DNA of 64,000 nt from an uncultured Pelagibacteraceae bacterium (GCA_902624075.1 CACNWC010000002.1:61088-125087); one strand, 5' to 3'. Positions 21,729 to 31,783 are shown, numbered from the stretch's first letter. Made by a program: numbers and translations. Notes: a model not told the origin generated them from the sequence alone.

Positions 21729-22654
21729 TTATTTTTATATACAGTAGATTTAATTTGATGGTTACTATTTAAATTTAATATAATTGAAGCATATTTAGGT
21801 GTGTATCTAAACATATTTTGTGTAATTCTTTGATACGTCTGCATAAAGCTTAGCACATCCCCTTTGCTCATAATTTTTGTGTTTGAATTTTTTTTACTTT
21901 TAACCCAAAGTTTTCTCTCTTGCTTTAATCTCCATTTTTGTAACAAACTAAAATTTTTTGCTTTTAGATAAATCAAACAATTTAATTGTGAATATAAGTT
22001 TTTATATTTTGATTTTAATTGATGGTTTACATATTTTCTCCAAACCTGTTTTTGATCTTGTGCTTTTTCCATCGAATTAATTGTTTTTTTTAGAGTATTG
22101 TTTTTTTCTGATTTTGCACCAACACACCATCCCTCAAAAATAATTACATCAGGTCTCTTCTTTAAATCGTACCATTTTTTTTTATTAAACCTATCGTCAA
22201 TAGCTTTATTAAACGTTGGTAATTTTAATCTTCTGAATTTCTTACTTTTTGACTTTTTAAAGAAATTTAACATCATATTTATATCGTGTGTTCCAGGAAC
22301 TCCTCTTGTTAAAAGCATAGGATGAACTTTTTTTGATAAATTTATTCGTTCTTTTCTTGTCTTATAAAAGTCATCTATTGAAATCCTAAAAACGTTTAAT
22401 CTAAAGTATTTAGTTAAGATAATTCTGATTAAAGAGCTAATTGTAGTTTTTCCTGTGCCTTGACCACCTGCTAAACCTACAAAATAAGGTCTTTTCTTTT
22501 CAGCTTTTTTGCTGATCCAGAAACATAATGGAATTAAGAAAGACTTAATCATTCTTTCTTTATTTTTGAATTTATCAGCTTTTGTTTCTTGAGACTTAAT
22601 AAAATTTAAACAATCTTTTTTTACCTTACCAAAACATAAACTAAATTGTTGCAT
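21725..22654 (-). CDS. Kinase of D-glycerate 3-kinase (plant GLYK-like) type
   Basis: P-loop GLAGGQGTGKTT, ISIDDFYKTRKER, LLTRGVPGTHD, IIFEGWCVGAK. Confidence 0.8.
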   Translation of the reverse strand: MQQFSLCFGKVKKDCLNFIKSQETKADKFKNKERMIKSFLIPLCFWISKKAEKKRPYFVGLAGGQGTGKTTISSLIRIILTKYFRLNVFRISIDDFYKTRKERINLSKKVHPMLLTRGVPGTHDINMMLNFFKKSKSKKFRRLKLPTFNKAIDDRFNKKKWYDLKKRPDVIIFEGWCVGAKSEKNNTLKKTINSMEKAQDQKQVWRKYVNHQLKSKYKNLYSQLNCLIYLKAKNFSLLQKWRLKQERKLWVKSKKNSNTKIMSKGDVLSFMQTYQRITQNMFRYTPKYASIILNLNSNHQIKSTVYKNK

Positions 22655-22658
22655 GAAA

Positions 22659-23021
22659 TTATTTTTTATCTAATGGATGATTTTGACCATCATTTACTGG
22701 AACTTCTTTCATATCAAAAGTATTTATTTCATCAATACACCCAACATTAAATCCTGTCATTGCTGGATTAATTCTTGGATTATGATGTGTGTAAATTCCA
22801 CAATCGGAACAAAAGTAATGTTTGGCTACTTTTGAATGAAATTGATAAAGTTTTAATTTGTCTTCACCTTTAACAATTTTAAAATCTTCATTTTTTACCA
22901 TCGACATAATTGCTCCTTTTCTTTTACATATAGAACAATTACACTTTATTACTTTAGCTAAATCTCCCTCTAAATTAATTTCTGCTTCAACTGCTCCACA
23001 ATGGCAAATAAGTTTTTTCAT
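22659..23021 (-). CDS. GFA/CENP-V domain protein
   Basis: CHCGAVEAEI, CNCSICKRKGA, HYFCSDCGIYTHHNPR zinc-binding pattern. Confidence 0.85.
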   Translation of the reverse strand: MKKLICHCGAVEAEINLEGDLAKVIKCNCSICKRKGAIMSMVKNEDFKIVKGEDKLKLYQFHSKVAKHYFCSDCGIYTHHNPRINPAMTGFNVGCIDEINTFDMKEVPVNDGQNHPLDKK

Positions 23022-23570
23022 TTATAAATCTATTCTATACATTACTTCGTTTCTTTTTAACATTGGTAAAGTAAATGGTGAATTGTAAGATGCTCTAATT
23101 GGGGGGCTTAGAATTTTAATATTATCTCTTTTAAGATGTTTTTCTAACATTTCTTTATTTTTTAAAAAGTTTTGATCTGAAGATCTACCAGAATATTTAA
23201 TTACAGCATAGTATCCACTTTCTATTGTTAAAATCTTTATTTCTGAATTGGATGGTTTTGGTGCATTATCTTTGTTAAATTTTGAAGGTAGATAAAATTG
23301 CATTGTCATATTCCCATTTTTATTCTCTTGAGTAACAGGAACTGTCATCTTAATTTCTTTTTTTTCCTGATTATTTCCTGAAATATAATTAAATAGTTTT
23401 CTAAAACCATTACCCTTTATAGAATTTGTTTCAATGACTAAACGATCAGAATATTTTCTTATTTCATATTCTTTATTTTCTTTTATCACCTCGTAATTTG
23501 CTTCCTCGTATGCCATAGCCTGAAAACTTAAAGTTAATATTGAAACTAAAATTATTAAAATTTTTTTCAT
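23022..23570 (-). CDS. SOUL family heme-binding-like protein
   Basis: YEVIKENKEYEIRKYSDRLVIET, KKEIKMTVPVTQE, YAVIKYSGRSSD. Confidence 0.88.
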   Translation of the reverse strand: MKKILIILVSILTLSFQAMAYEEANYEVIKENKEYEIRKYSDRLVIETNSIKGNGFRKLFNYISGNNQEKKEIKMTVPVTQENKNGNMTMQFYLPSKFNKDNAPKPSNSEIKILTIESGYYAVIKYSGRSSDQNFLKNKEMLEKHLKRDNIKILSPPIRASYNSPFTLPMLKRNEVMYRIDL

Positions 23571-23627
23571 TTATATTTAAATTAAACTATCTCTGGTTGA
23601 AGTTATCCACAAGCACACAAAATGTAG

Positions 23628-23661
23628 TTTTGATGTTCACGTTTTGATTCACTTTTGATTC
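23628..23661 (+). promoter_or_regulatory. Iterated repeat / candidate SOS operator upstream of umuDC
   Basis: Three TTTTGAT units at 23628, 23642 and 23653, with GTTCACGTTTTGATTC at 23635-23650. Confidence 0.5.
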
Positions 23662-23703
23662 AATTACGGACTCAAAATACAACCTCTTGCATGCATTGTA
23701 TAA

Positions 23704-24129
23704 ATGAGCTATAAATTAGAACAAAACAAGAACATGAAACTAACTATTCCTTATTATCTACATAAAGCTGGTGCTGGTTTCCCATCACCTGCCACTGATT
23801 ATATCGAAGAAGATATCGATCTAAACATGCATTTAATCAAAAATGTTCCAGCTACTTTTATTATCAGAGTTCAGGGTAAATCCATGGTTGATGTTGGGAT
23901 TAATGATGGAGACTTATTGGTTGTCGATAAAAGTTTAAAACCAAAAAATTTTTCAACGGTTATTGCAAATGTTCATGATGAGCTTGTTGTTAAAACTTTA
24001 GTTCAAGAAAGAGATAAGAAATTTCTAACATCAGGATCTAAAGATTTTTCTAATAGAATTTTAATCAATGAAGAAGAAGATATTTTTATTTGGGGGGTTG
24101 TGACTTATGTCATCCATTCTACGTACTAA
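23704..24129 (+). CDS. umuD: UmuD-like S24 peptidase
   Basis: AGAGFPSPATDYIEEDIDLN, VQGKSMVDVGINDGDLLVVDKS, VVKTLV (Ser/Lys dyad). Confidence 0.92.
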   Translation: MSYKLEQNKNMKLTIPYYLHKAGAGFPSPATDYIEEDIDLNMHLIKNVPATFIIRVQGKSMVDVGINDGDLLVVDKSLKPKNFSTVIANVHDELVVKTLVQERDKKFLTSGSKDFSNRILINEEEDIFIWGVVTYVIHSTY

Positions 24130-25387
24130 AAAAATAGGCTTAGTTGATTGTAATTCTTTCTATGTTTCTTGTGAGAGATTATTTAATCCAAAAATAAGAA
24201 AAAAACCAGTTGTGGTTTTATCAAATAATGATGGCTGTATTATTTCTAGATCTAACGAAGCAAAGGCTTTAGGAATTAAAATGGGTGAACCTTACTTTAA
24301 AGGAAAAGATATCATTATCAAAAATAAAGTTGAAGTTTTTTCATCAAATTATTCTTTATATGGAGATTTATCTAGAAGAGTAATGAGAACTCTTAAAAGA
24401 TTTAATACAGAAATAGAAGTCTATTCGATAGATGAGGCATTTATAGATTTATCTAATTTCCCAGACTCTGAAGTTGAAAAAGTTGGAAAAGAAATTAGAG
24501 AAACAGTTTTACAGTGGACTGGTATTCCAACTAGTATTGGAATCGCTAAAACAAAAACTTTGAGTAAAATTGCAAATCATATTGCAAAGAAAAAACAGTC
24601 AGGTGTTACTAGTTTAATTGGTATAGAAAATTTAGATCCAATTTTAGAAAAAGTCGAAATTAATGATGTATGGGGTGTGGGTAGACAACTCACTAAGTTT
24701 TATCAAAAAAACGGAATTTATAATGCAAAGCAACTTAAAAATAAATCCAATACATGGATTAAAAAGTGCTCTAATGTTTTAAGTTCTAGAACTGCAATGG
24801 AACTTAGAGGAATTCCTTGTATAAATTTAGAAACTACACAAACAAAAAGAAAAAGTTGTGTTGTCTCAAGATCATTTGGAAAGAGAATTGAAAAATTTCA
24901 AGAATTAAAAGAAGCAGTTGCAAACTATTGTTTAAATGCATCTGAAAAAATTAGATCAGAGTCTTTAGTTGCAAAAGCAATTACGGTGTTTGTCAGAACT
25001 AGTCCTTTTCAAAGAGACTATGGTTATTATTCAAATGCAAAGACAATTGATTTTCCAATCGCAACAAATAATAGTATTGAGACTGTTAAAACTGCGATTT
25101 TAATTTTAGAAAGCATTTTCAAAAATGGATATCGATATCAGAAAGCAGGTGTCATGCTTACAGGACTACGTAACGATGATGGTAGAAAAAATTTATTTTC
25201 ATCAGAAAAAGATGAAAAAATAAAAACCTTAATGCAATCAATTGATAATACTAACTATAGATATGGAAGATCAACTTTAAGTCTTGCGAGCGCAGGTGTT
25301 CATAAAAAATGGAATATGCGAAGACAATACTCTTCTAAAATAGATACTGCTGATTTTTATTGTTTACCAACAATAAGAGCTACTTAG
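24107..25387 (+). CDS. umuC: DNA polymerase V catalytic subunit
   Basis: GLVDCNSFYVSCERLFNP, VYSIDEAFIDLS, overlaps umuD. Confidence 0.95.
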   Translation: MSSILRTKKIGLVDCNSFYVSCERLFNPKIRKKPVVVLSNNDGCIISRSNEAKALGIKMGEPYFKGKDIIIKNKVEVFSSNYSLYGDLSRRVMRTLKRFNTEIEVYSIDEAFIDLSNFPDSEVEKVGKEIRETVLQWTGIPTSIGIAKTKTLSKIANHIAKKKQSGVTSLIGIENLDPILEKVEINDVWGVGRQLTKFYQKNGIYNAKQLKNKSNTWIKKCSNVLSSRTAMELRGIPCINLETTQTKRKSCVVSRSFGKRIEKFQELKEAVANYCLNASEKIRSESLVAKAITVFVRTSPFQRDYGYYSNAKTIDFPIATNNSIETVKTAILILESIFKNGYRYQKAGVMLTGLRNDDGRKNLFSSEKDEKIKTLMQSIDNTNYRYGRSTLSLASAGVHKKWNMRRQYSSKIDTADFYCLPTIRAT

Positions 25388-26573
25388 TAAAATGACAGTT
25401 TGCTTCGACTACTGTCCAAGAAGCTGAACCAAAAGGTCTATTACCAATATTTAGATAATGTTGAACTAAATCCCACTGATAACTATTAAGTTTACTTTTA
25501 TCTTGAGACCATTCTTTTAATCTTTGTACATTTTCATGATCAGGAAATCTTGAAACATAGGCATATAACCATCCCCAATTACTACTTGATCGACTATTGA
25601 GGTCTTGTTTTTTATAATTTTTTGCAGGTCCTGGATGCTTCATGCTTTTTGCGTATTCGAAAACAATTTCATTATTTTCAGTAAAATCTATAAAAAATTT
25701 AACAATGTTGTGATAATTTTTTTCCTTATGTTCATAATCCCAAACATTATAACCTTGATTTTCAGCTATCAAAGCAATGACCGCTAATGCATTCATGGCT
25801 CTAGCTTGATAAAACATTGCCCTTCCACCCCTTCTTGTTTCAATAGGCATGCTTCCATCTTTTCTTTGATATTTTATAGCAGCCTCAAAATTTTTAAAAG
25901 CGGTTCTAAATAATTTATTATCATTTAGTAAAATTCCTAATTGCATATGACTCATCGCGGATGATAAAGCATGATTATGTGCTCTTTTAGGTGTACCAGC
26001 TGCACCAGATCCTGATTTATAGTTTGAGTATTCGTACATTAAATGTTCATTTTTTTTTACAATCTTTTTAAACCAATCTTTTATAATTTTGTCCTCTGCT
26101 TCTGTAACTTCAATAACTTGTTTGGCAAATGAATATGCTGCCATCATTGGTGAAGCTATATAAAGATTAACAGTTAAAGTATCGTTCCAGTGTCTTCCTT
26201 CTCCATCAGAAGGTCCAGTTCTTTGGGCAGCATTAGCTTTTGCCCACTCTAAAATTACTCTTTTTACATTTTCACACGCTTCCACATTCCCACTACCACA
26301 AGGAAAACTAAAGTCTTCAAATTTGCTCTTAGCGTGATCAAATCTATTATCAAGTCCGTACCCAGAGGGTGCTTCAACTTTTAATACTGGTAAAACATAG
26401 TTCTTATCCGGACTCACATATAAATCTTTAATACATCCTTTTTTATCCTTTTGAATTGGAAAAATAATTTCTGGTTGAGTGACTGTTGCTTTTTTTCTTA
26501 TTTTTTTAAAATCAGCATAAGAAATATTTGAAATAAAAAATAATGATATGAAAAGTATTGAAATTTTTTTCAC
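25380..26573 (-). CDS. Alginate-lyase-like secreted protein (PL5/AlgL-like fold)
   Basis: Signal peptide; DGSMPIETRRGGRAMFYQARAMNALAVIALIAENQG resembles AlgL; RAHNHALSSAMS. Confidence 0.6.
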   Translation of the reverse strand: MKKISILFISLFFISNISYADFKKIRKKATVTQPEIIFPIQKDKKGCIKDLYVSPDKNYVLPVLKVEAPSGYGLDNRFDHAKSKFEDFSFPCGSGNVEACENVKRVILEWAKANAAQRTGPSDGEGRHWNDTLTVNLYIASPMMAAYSFAKQVIEVTEAEDKIIKDWFKKIVKKNEHLMYEYSNYKSGSGAAGTPKRAHNHALSSAMSHMQLGILLNDNKLFRTAFKNFEAAIKYQRKDGSMPIETRRGGRAMFYQARAMNALAVIALIAENQGYNVWDYEHKEKNYHNIVKFFIDFTENNEIVFEYAKSMKHPGPAKNYKKQDLNSRSSSNWGWLYAYVSRFPDHENVQRLKEWSQDKSKLNSYQWDLVQHYLNIGNRPFGSASWTVVEANCHFTK

Positions 26574-26578
26574 TACAT

Positions 26579-27925
26579 CTAATTTATTTGTTTACCTTTT
26601 TTAAATGGATCATGTAGAAGTTTTTTATGATTATATTTATATTTAGTGTTGTTATAATGGAGTGAATTAACAACCAATATTCTTGAATTTTCTACATCAA
26701 TTAAAATCATATTCCCACCATAGCCACCCATTCCAAATATAATTTTGTCTTTTAATCCTGGAAAATCCATATGAAATTGACCCCCATATGATTTTGTACG
26801 ATTAAATGCAGGCTCTTCTTTTTCTTTGCTTCCTTTTGGTATTCTTCTTTTGTAAATTTCTTTTAAATATTTTCCAACACAAGTATCATTCTGATAATCA
26901 TCCATTATAGCTTTTGCTATTCTAAGATAGTCAAATCTCGTTGCCATTATGTTAGGATGTCCATTTCCCCAAGTTTCATTAAAACTAGTGTAGCCATAAC
27001 GAATGCTATTTTTGATCTTTATTTTATCGTTGAAAACTTTGCTATAAAATTTGTCATAATCTTCACCAATTTTAAATTTCATATAGTTTAAAATTAACTG
27101 AGTGACAAATCCATTGTAATTGTATCTTTCCTTAGATTTTTTTGTATTTTGGTTGTTAAAGTAAGAGCGCATGGTTGTTGCAATATCTCTATCTTCATAT
27201 GCACCTAATTTACTGGTACCATCTTCAAATTCATCGATGTATTTTTGATCACCAGTATTCATATTTAAAAAATTAATTAATTTTTGATCATGATAAAGAG
27301 AATCTTTTATTATAGGCCAGTCATTTACTCTAGCATCAACTCCATCAATATAACCATCACATATTGCGTGACCTACTAAATAAGAAGTTACTGACTTACC
27401 CATTGACATTGAATAAAATTTTGTTTCATTATTCAAAAACTCTCCCAGTCTCTCTTTAGGAGAAAGTTCATCAATTAATACTTCACCATCTTGATAATAT
27501 AAATAGCTAAGGATACCTTTGGTTTTCATTTGCTTTTTTACAAATTTATCTTCAATTAAGTTGAATTTAAAATCGTAGGAACTATTTGTCGGTTTAAACT
27601 CTTTTAAATGTTGACTTCTATCTCTATATGAATATTTCCATAAATAATAAATCAGCGTATCTCTATTTGGGTTTGAATGATAGGCAATATTAGTAGCTGA
27701 TAATGCTTTATTTTTTATTTTGATATTTAGATTGTGAGATCCTTGCTCATTTAAATATTGATGATGTCCGTTTTCAGAAAGCCACTTACTAAAAAACCAA
27801 TTTAATCTCTCAGCAAATGCATTGCTTGAAGTTAATAAGCTTAAAGTAATGATTACTAATATTTTTTTCATAGTTATGCTATTTTTTTTTGTTGTCCCTT
27901 TATTTACAAGTGAGCACAACCACAC
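26579..27925 (-). CDS. Serine hydrolase (beta-lactamase class C-like)
   Basis: SMGKSVTSYLVGHAI (SxxK), YNGFVTQLI; start may be internal (MKKILVIITLSLL). Confidence 0.75.
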   Translation of the reverse strand: MWLCSLVNKGTTKKNSITMKKILVIITLSLLTSSNAFAERLNWFFSKWLSENGHHQYLNEQGSHNLNIKIKNKALSATNIAYHSNPNRDTLIYYLWKYSYRDRSQHLKEFKPTNSSYDFKFNLIEDKFVKKQMKTKGILSYLYYQDGEVLIDELSPKERLGEFLNNETKFYSMSMGKSVTSYLVGHAICDGYIDGVDARVNDWPIIKDSLYHDQKLINFLNMNTGDQKYIDEFEDGTSKLGAYEDRDIATTMRSYFNNQNTKKSKERYNYNGFVTQLILNYMKFKIGEDYDKFYSKVFNDKIKIKNSIRYGYTSFNETWGNGHPNIMATRFDYLRIAKAIMDDYQNDTCVGKYLKEIYKRRIPKGSKEKEEPAFNRTKSYGGQFHMDFPGLKDKIIFGMGGYGGNMILIDVENSRILVVNSLHYNNTKYKYNHKKLLHDPFKKGKQIN

Positions 27926-27972
27926 TTACTTATTTATGAAAGCTAAAATAATTAAGTAGTTTCGTCAAATAT

Positions 27973-28845
27973 TTATTTAAGTGTGTCGATATTTTTTATG
28001 TTTGATAAAGATTTATCAAATTCATCCATATTTTCTCTTAAAGCTAAACTAGAAATTGAATAAATCATTATTAATAATAATGCCAAAGGAATTACTGTAA
28101 TAACTGATGCATTGCTTTTAATCATTAAGATATAAACGATTATGAATAGAGCTGAGCGGTACAGAACCGATTTTCTGAAGACACTAATAATTGAAAGAGA
28201 ATGTTTAAGTAAATTAAAAAAACTCATCTTTGAAGGTCCAAAATATCTTGGGCCTCGAGTAGATGGTATTGGTAATAAATCTTTTTCTATTTTTGTTAAA
28301 GATCCAGAAAAACTATTCCAAGTAGCTTTTTCATTGATCATTTTTTCAACAACTGTCTTTGGTAAGCAAGTAAAATTACCAAATTTGATTGATTTACCTG
28401 TGAAAGCTAATGTAATAAATTTGTGTATTTTGTAACAAATTTTAAATACTAAGCCTTCTGACCTTTTTACCCTTTGTCCTATAATGGCTCTGCCATTTGA
28501 ATCCTCTATTTTATTTAAAAATTCTTTTATTTCCTCTGGTCTATCTTCTCCATCACCATCCATTGGAATAATAAAATCAAAATCTTCTTTTTCATAAATA
28601 TATTTTAATCCTGTGGCAATACATCTTGCATGACCTTGATTAATTTTCATATTGATAATTTTAAAAGATTGAAGATTTTCAAAGTTTTTTTGATTATTTT
28701 CACGATCATGATTTGATGCATCGTTAACTATAATGACAGAAATTTTAAAATTTGGATCAATTGACAAATCATTGATTTCATCAATCAATTTTGAAGCTGA
28801 TTTCCAATCATTGTATACAGGAATTAAAATTTTTATTTTCATCAA
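27973..28845 (-). CDS. Family 2 glycosyltransferase with C-terminal TM region
   Basis: ILIPVYNDWKSASKLIDEI, IIPMDGDGEDRPEEI. Confidence 0.88.
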   Translation of the reverse strand: MMKIKILIPVYNDWKSASKLIDEINDLSIDPNFKISVIIVNDASNHDRENNQKNFENLQSFKIINMKINQGHARCIATGLKYIYEKEDFDFIIPMDGDGEDRPEEIKEFLNKIEDSNGRAIIGQRVKRSEGLVFKICYKIHKFITLAFTGKSIKFGNFTCLPKTVVEKMINEKATWNSFSGSLTKIEKDLLPIPSTRGPRYFGPSKMSFFNLLKHSLSIISVFRKSVLYRSALFIIVYILMIKSNASVITVIPLALLLIMIYSISSLALRENMDEFDKSLSNIKNIDTLK

Positions 28846-29846
28846 TTAATCTTGTTCAGCCATTCATTCTTTGTTTTTTCATCCAAGAAAGAAGATTTAA
28901 ATGAATTCTCAATAAGTATTTTTACATCATTTAATTCTAAATTTAGAGCTTTTGAAGTATCAATTAAATTTTTATTTAAATATCCACCAAAGTATGCAGG
29001 GTCATCTGAATTCACCATTACTCTTAAACCTTTATCCAACATTTTCTTTAGATTATGGTTTTCCAATTTATTAAAAACACATAACTTAATATTAGACAAT
29101 GGACATACTGTTAACGGAATTTGATCCTGCTTAAGTTTATTTATCAACTTTTCATCTTTAAGGCATTGAACACCATGATCAATTCTTTTTACTTTTAGTA
29201 AATTTAAGCTATCCCAAATATATTCTGGAGGCCCTTCCTCGCCTGCATGTGCTACAGTTATAAAACCTTCTTGGATAGCTTTTTCAAATAATGATTTAAA
29301 TTTTTTAGGAGGATTCCCTTTTTCAGATGAATCTAAACCTACTCCAATAATTTTATCTTTATAATTACAAGCTTGCTTTAATACATCAAAACAAGAATCC
29401 TCATCTAAATGTCTTAAAAAACACATTATTATTTTAGACGTTATTTTAAGTTCCTTTTCAGCTTTTATTAAAGCTTTATCAATACCATTTATTATTTTAT
29501 CAAAACTAATTCCTCTTACTAAATGTGATTGCGGATCAAAGAAGATTTCTGTATGAACAATATTATTTTCTTTACATCTTAGAATATACTCCCAAGTCAA
29601 ATCAAAAAAATCTTCTTCATTAATAAGAACATTGGAACCCGCATAATAAATTTTTAAAAATGAGTCTAAATTTGTAAAATTATAAGCAGATTTAATCTCT
29701 TCAACTGACCTAAATGGTATTTCAACTTTGTTACGTTTAGATAATTTAAACATTAACTCAGGTTCTAAACTACCCTCTATATGTAAGTGCAGTTCTGTTT
29801 TTGGAGTTTTTTTTATAAACTCAGTTATGCCATCAAAGCTATTCAT
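28842..29846 (-). CDS. Adenosine/adenine deaminase family protein, probably adenine deaminase type
   Basis: KTELHLHIEGSLEPELMF, GVGLDSSEKGNPPKKF, HAGEEGPPEYIWDSL, VCPLSNIKL, VNSDDPAYFGGY. Confidence 0.85.
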   Translation of the reverse strand: MNSFDGITEFIKKTPKTELHLHIEGSLEPELMFKLSKRNKVEIPFRSVEEIKSAYNFTNLDSFLKIYYAGSNVLINEEDFFDLTWEYILRCKENNIVHTEIFFDPQSHLVRGISFDKIINGIDKALIKAEKELKITSKIIMCFLRHLDEDSCFDVLKQACNYKDKIIGVGLDSSEKGNPPKKFKSLFEKAIQEGFITVAHAGEEGPPEYIWDSLNLLKVKRIDHGVQCLKDEKLINKLKQDQIPLTVCPLSNIKLCVFNKLENHNLKKMLDKGLRVMVNSDDPAYFGGYLNKNLIDTSKALNLELNDVKILIENSFKSSFLDEKTKNEWLNKIN

Positions 29847-29851
29847 TGAGT

Positions 29852-31177
29852 CTATTTATATGTCCCTATACAGACATCATCAATACAAAGATATTCTTTT
29901 GCATCATTCAGTATTTTATTGTTGATAAACCCTTCCCATGTAGGTCTTGACTTTAGGTGATAAGATAAATTTCCTGCTTTCCACTCGTCGCCCAAAACAA
30001 ATTGTATAGGATCATTAAAATCTTGATCCCAAATTATTTGAACCTTTTGAGCAATTTGTTTTCCTGGATAATCAGTTCTTTTATCTTTTTGAGAAATTGA
30101 AACATATGAATAAAGAATTGGTGTGAAAAAAAATAAAAATAAGAAACTGGAAAAAAACACTTTAAGTTTTTTTAAATTAATTTGTGATTGAAACAAATAA
30201 ACACTAAATACACCAAAAAATAAATAGAAAGGTGTCATCCACATAGTTCTTATTTTAGAACCCATAAAAAATGATGTTAAAAGTATTAACACAATTGGTA
30301 AAAAATTAACAAAAATCAAAAATACTAATTTTTTATCTCTCAAGTCTATTTTAAATTTAAACTTTTTTATCAAAAGGTAACTTAAAAATATAAAAGGTAT
30401 CAATATTCCAATTTGTTTTATTAAAAAAATTATTGGATATTTAATATGAGCAATAGCATCAGAACTTTCTAGGCCTGTCCTTGCTAATCCATAAGTAAAA
30501 GTAATGAAATTATTTTCATACAACCAAACAAAATGTGGAATTAATAAAACTGCAAATACTTCTAATGCTATCAGATATTTAAAATCAAATTTTTTTAAAT
30601 ATCTTCTATAAATTGAATAAAAAAATAAAATTACGATCGACAGTAAAAGATAGGCAAATAAATATTTAGATAAGAAGCCTAAGGCGCCAAAGAAACCAAT
30701 TAAAAAACAATCAAAAAAATTAACATTTTTTGAATTAAAAACTTTCCAAGAATAGTAGACTACTAAAGACCAAAAGGGTAATTGGCAAATATTAACATTA
30801 AATTCAGGTGTAGTAAAATTATAGAAATAAATACTTTCTAATAATAAAACTGAAATAAAACTTAATAATCTATTATTTAAAATTTCTTGGGCAAACCTAA
30901 ATACATAATAGAATGAAATAATAATGAATAATTGACTTAAGAAATAAAATGCCCAATCACTTGAACCAAAAATATAATAAAAAATTTCTAAAAAAAAAGC
31001 ACTTGCAGGTGGATGTTTATTAAAACCCCAATCAAGATTACTGCCCCAAGCAAGGGCCTCTATTGTATCTAAAGGTAAATTATTATTTGTGATTGAAGGA
31101 ACAATTGTCCAAATAATTAAATGTGAAGTAACAAAAATATAAAAAACATTATTTATGTTTTTATTATAAATATTCAT
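29852..31177 (-). CDS. Family 39 glycosyltransferase-like membrane protein
   Basis: DTIEALAWGSNLDWGFNKHPPASAF, multi-TM (ArnT/PMT-like). Confidence 0.75.
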   Translation of the reverse strand: MNIYNKNINNVFYIFVTSHLIIWTIVPSITNNNLPLDTIEALAWGSNLDWGFNKHPPASAFFLEIFYYIFGSSDWAFYFLSQLFIIISFYYVFRFAQEILNNRLLSFISVLLLESIYFYNFTTPEFNVNICQLPFWSLVVYYSWKVFNSKNVNFFDCFLIGFFGALGFLSKYLFAYLLLSIVILFFYSIYRRYLKKFDFKYLIALEVFAVLLIPHFVWLYENNFITFTYGLARTGLESSDAIAHIKYPIIFLIKQIGILIPFIFLSYLLIKKFKFKIDLRDKKLVFLIFVNFLPIVLILLTSFFMGSKIRTMWMTPFYLFFGVFSVYLFQSQINLKKLKVFFSSFLFLFFFTPILYSYVSISQKDKRTDYPGKQIAQKVQIIWDQDFNDPIQFVLGDEWKAGNLSYHLKSRPTWEGFINNKILNDAKEYLCIDDVCIGTYK

Positions 31178-31209
31178 TATTACTTAATATTTACAATAAT
31201 TCACCTCAC

Positions 31210-31237
31210 TTGACACCAACAATTTGCTGAATATACT
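31210..31237 (+). promoter_or_regulatory. Sigma-70-like promoter for dksA
   Basis: TTGACA (31210-31215), 16-nt spacer, TATACT (31232-31237), 21 nt before ATG. Confidence 0.65.
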
Positions 31238-31258
31238 GCCTCGAATTCAAAACTGAAT

Positions 31259-31783
31259 ATGCCAAAGACTACTAAACTTAAAAAAAAAGTTTCTAAAACA
31301 AAAACAAAGACTATTAGCAAAACTAAGTCAAAAAATATAATTAAAACTAAAGAGGCTATCAAAGGTCCAATTAAGATTTCTAAAACTTATGTTCCTAAAG
31401 AAAATGAAAAATATATGTGTGAAAAACATAAAATTTTTTTCAGAATAAAATTACAAGAATGGAAAAAAGAGTTGATTAAGGCGAACAACGATGCACTATA
31501 CAATGGTAGTATGGATGATAATAGTATTTCAGCAGATATTGTTGATCAAGCAAGTTCATACACAGATAAAAATGTAGAAATGAAAGCGATCAACCGACAA
31601 ATCAAATTGATATCAGAAATTGATAAAGCTTTAGGGAGAATAAGAGAAGATACATATGGATACTGTTTAGATACAGCTGAGCCAATTGGGCTTAAAAGAT
31701 TAATGGCTAGACCAGTTGCTAAGTATACAATTGCTGCACAAGAAAAACATGAAAAGAATGAAAAGGTTCACGCCGATGAGTAA
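31259..31783 (+). CDS. dksA: DksA/TraR family transcription factor, cysteine-poor, with K/T-rich N-terminus
   Basis: YMCEKHKIFFRIKLQEWKKEL, ISADIVDQASSYTDKN, TYGYCLDTAEPIGLKRLMARPVAKYTIAAQEKHE. Confidence 0.92.
   Translation: MPKTTKLKKKVSKTKTKTISKTKSKNIIKTKEAIKGPIKISKTYVPKENEKYMCEKHKIFFRIKLQEWKKELIKANNDALYNGSMDDNSISADIVDQASSYTDKNVEMKAINRQIKLISEIDKALGRIREDTYGYCLDTAEPIGLKRLMARPVAKYTIAAQEKHEKNEKVHADE

Noticed and set aside
23688-23695. TGCATGCA palindrome just before umuD
   Set aside because: Only 8 nt and likely chance; the iterated GATTC units are the stronger signal
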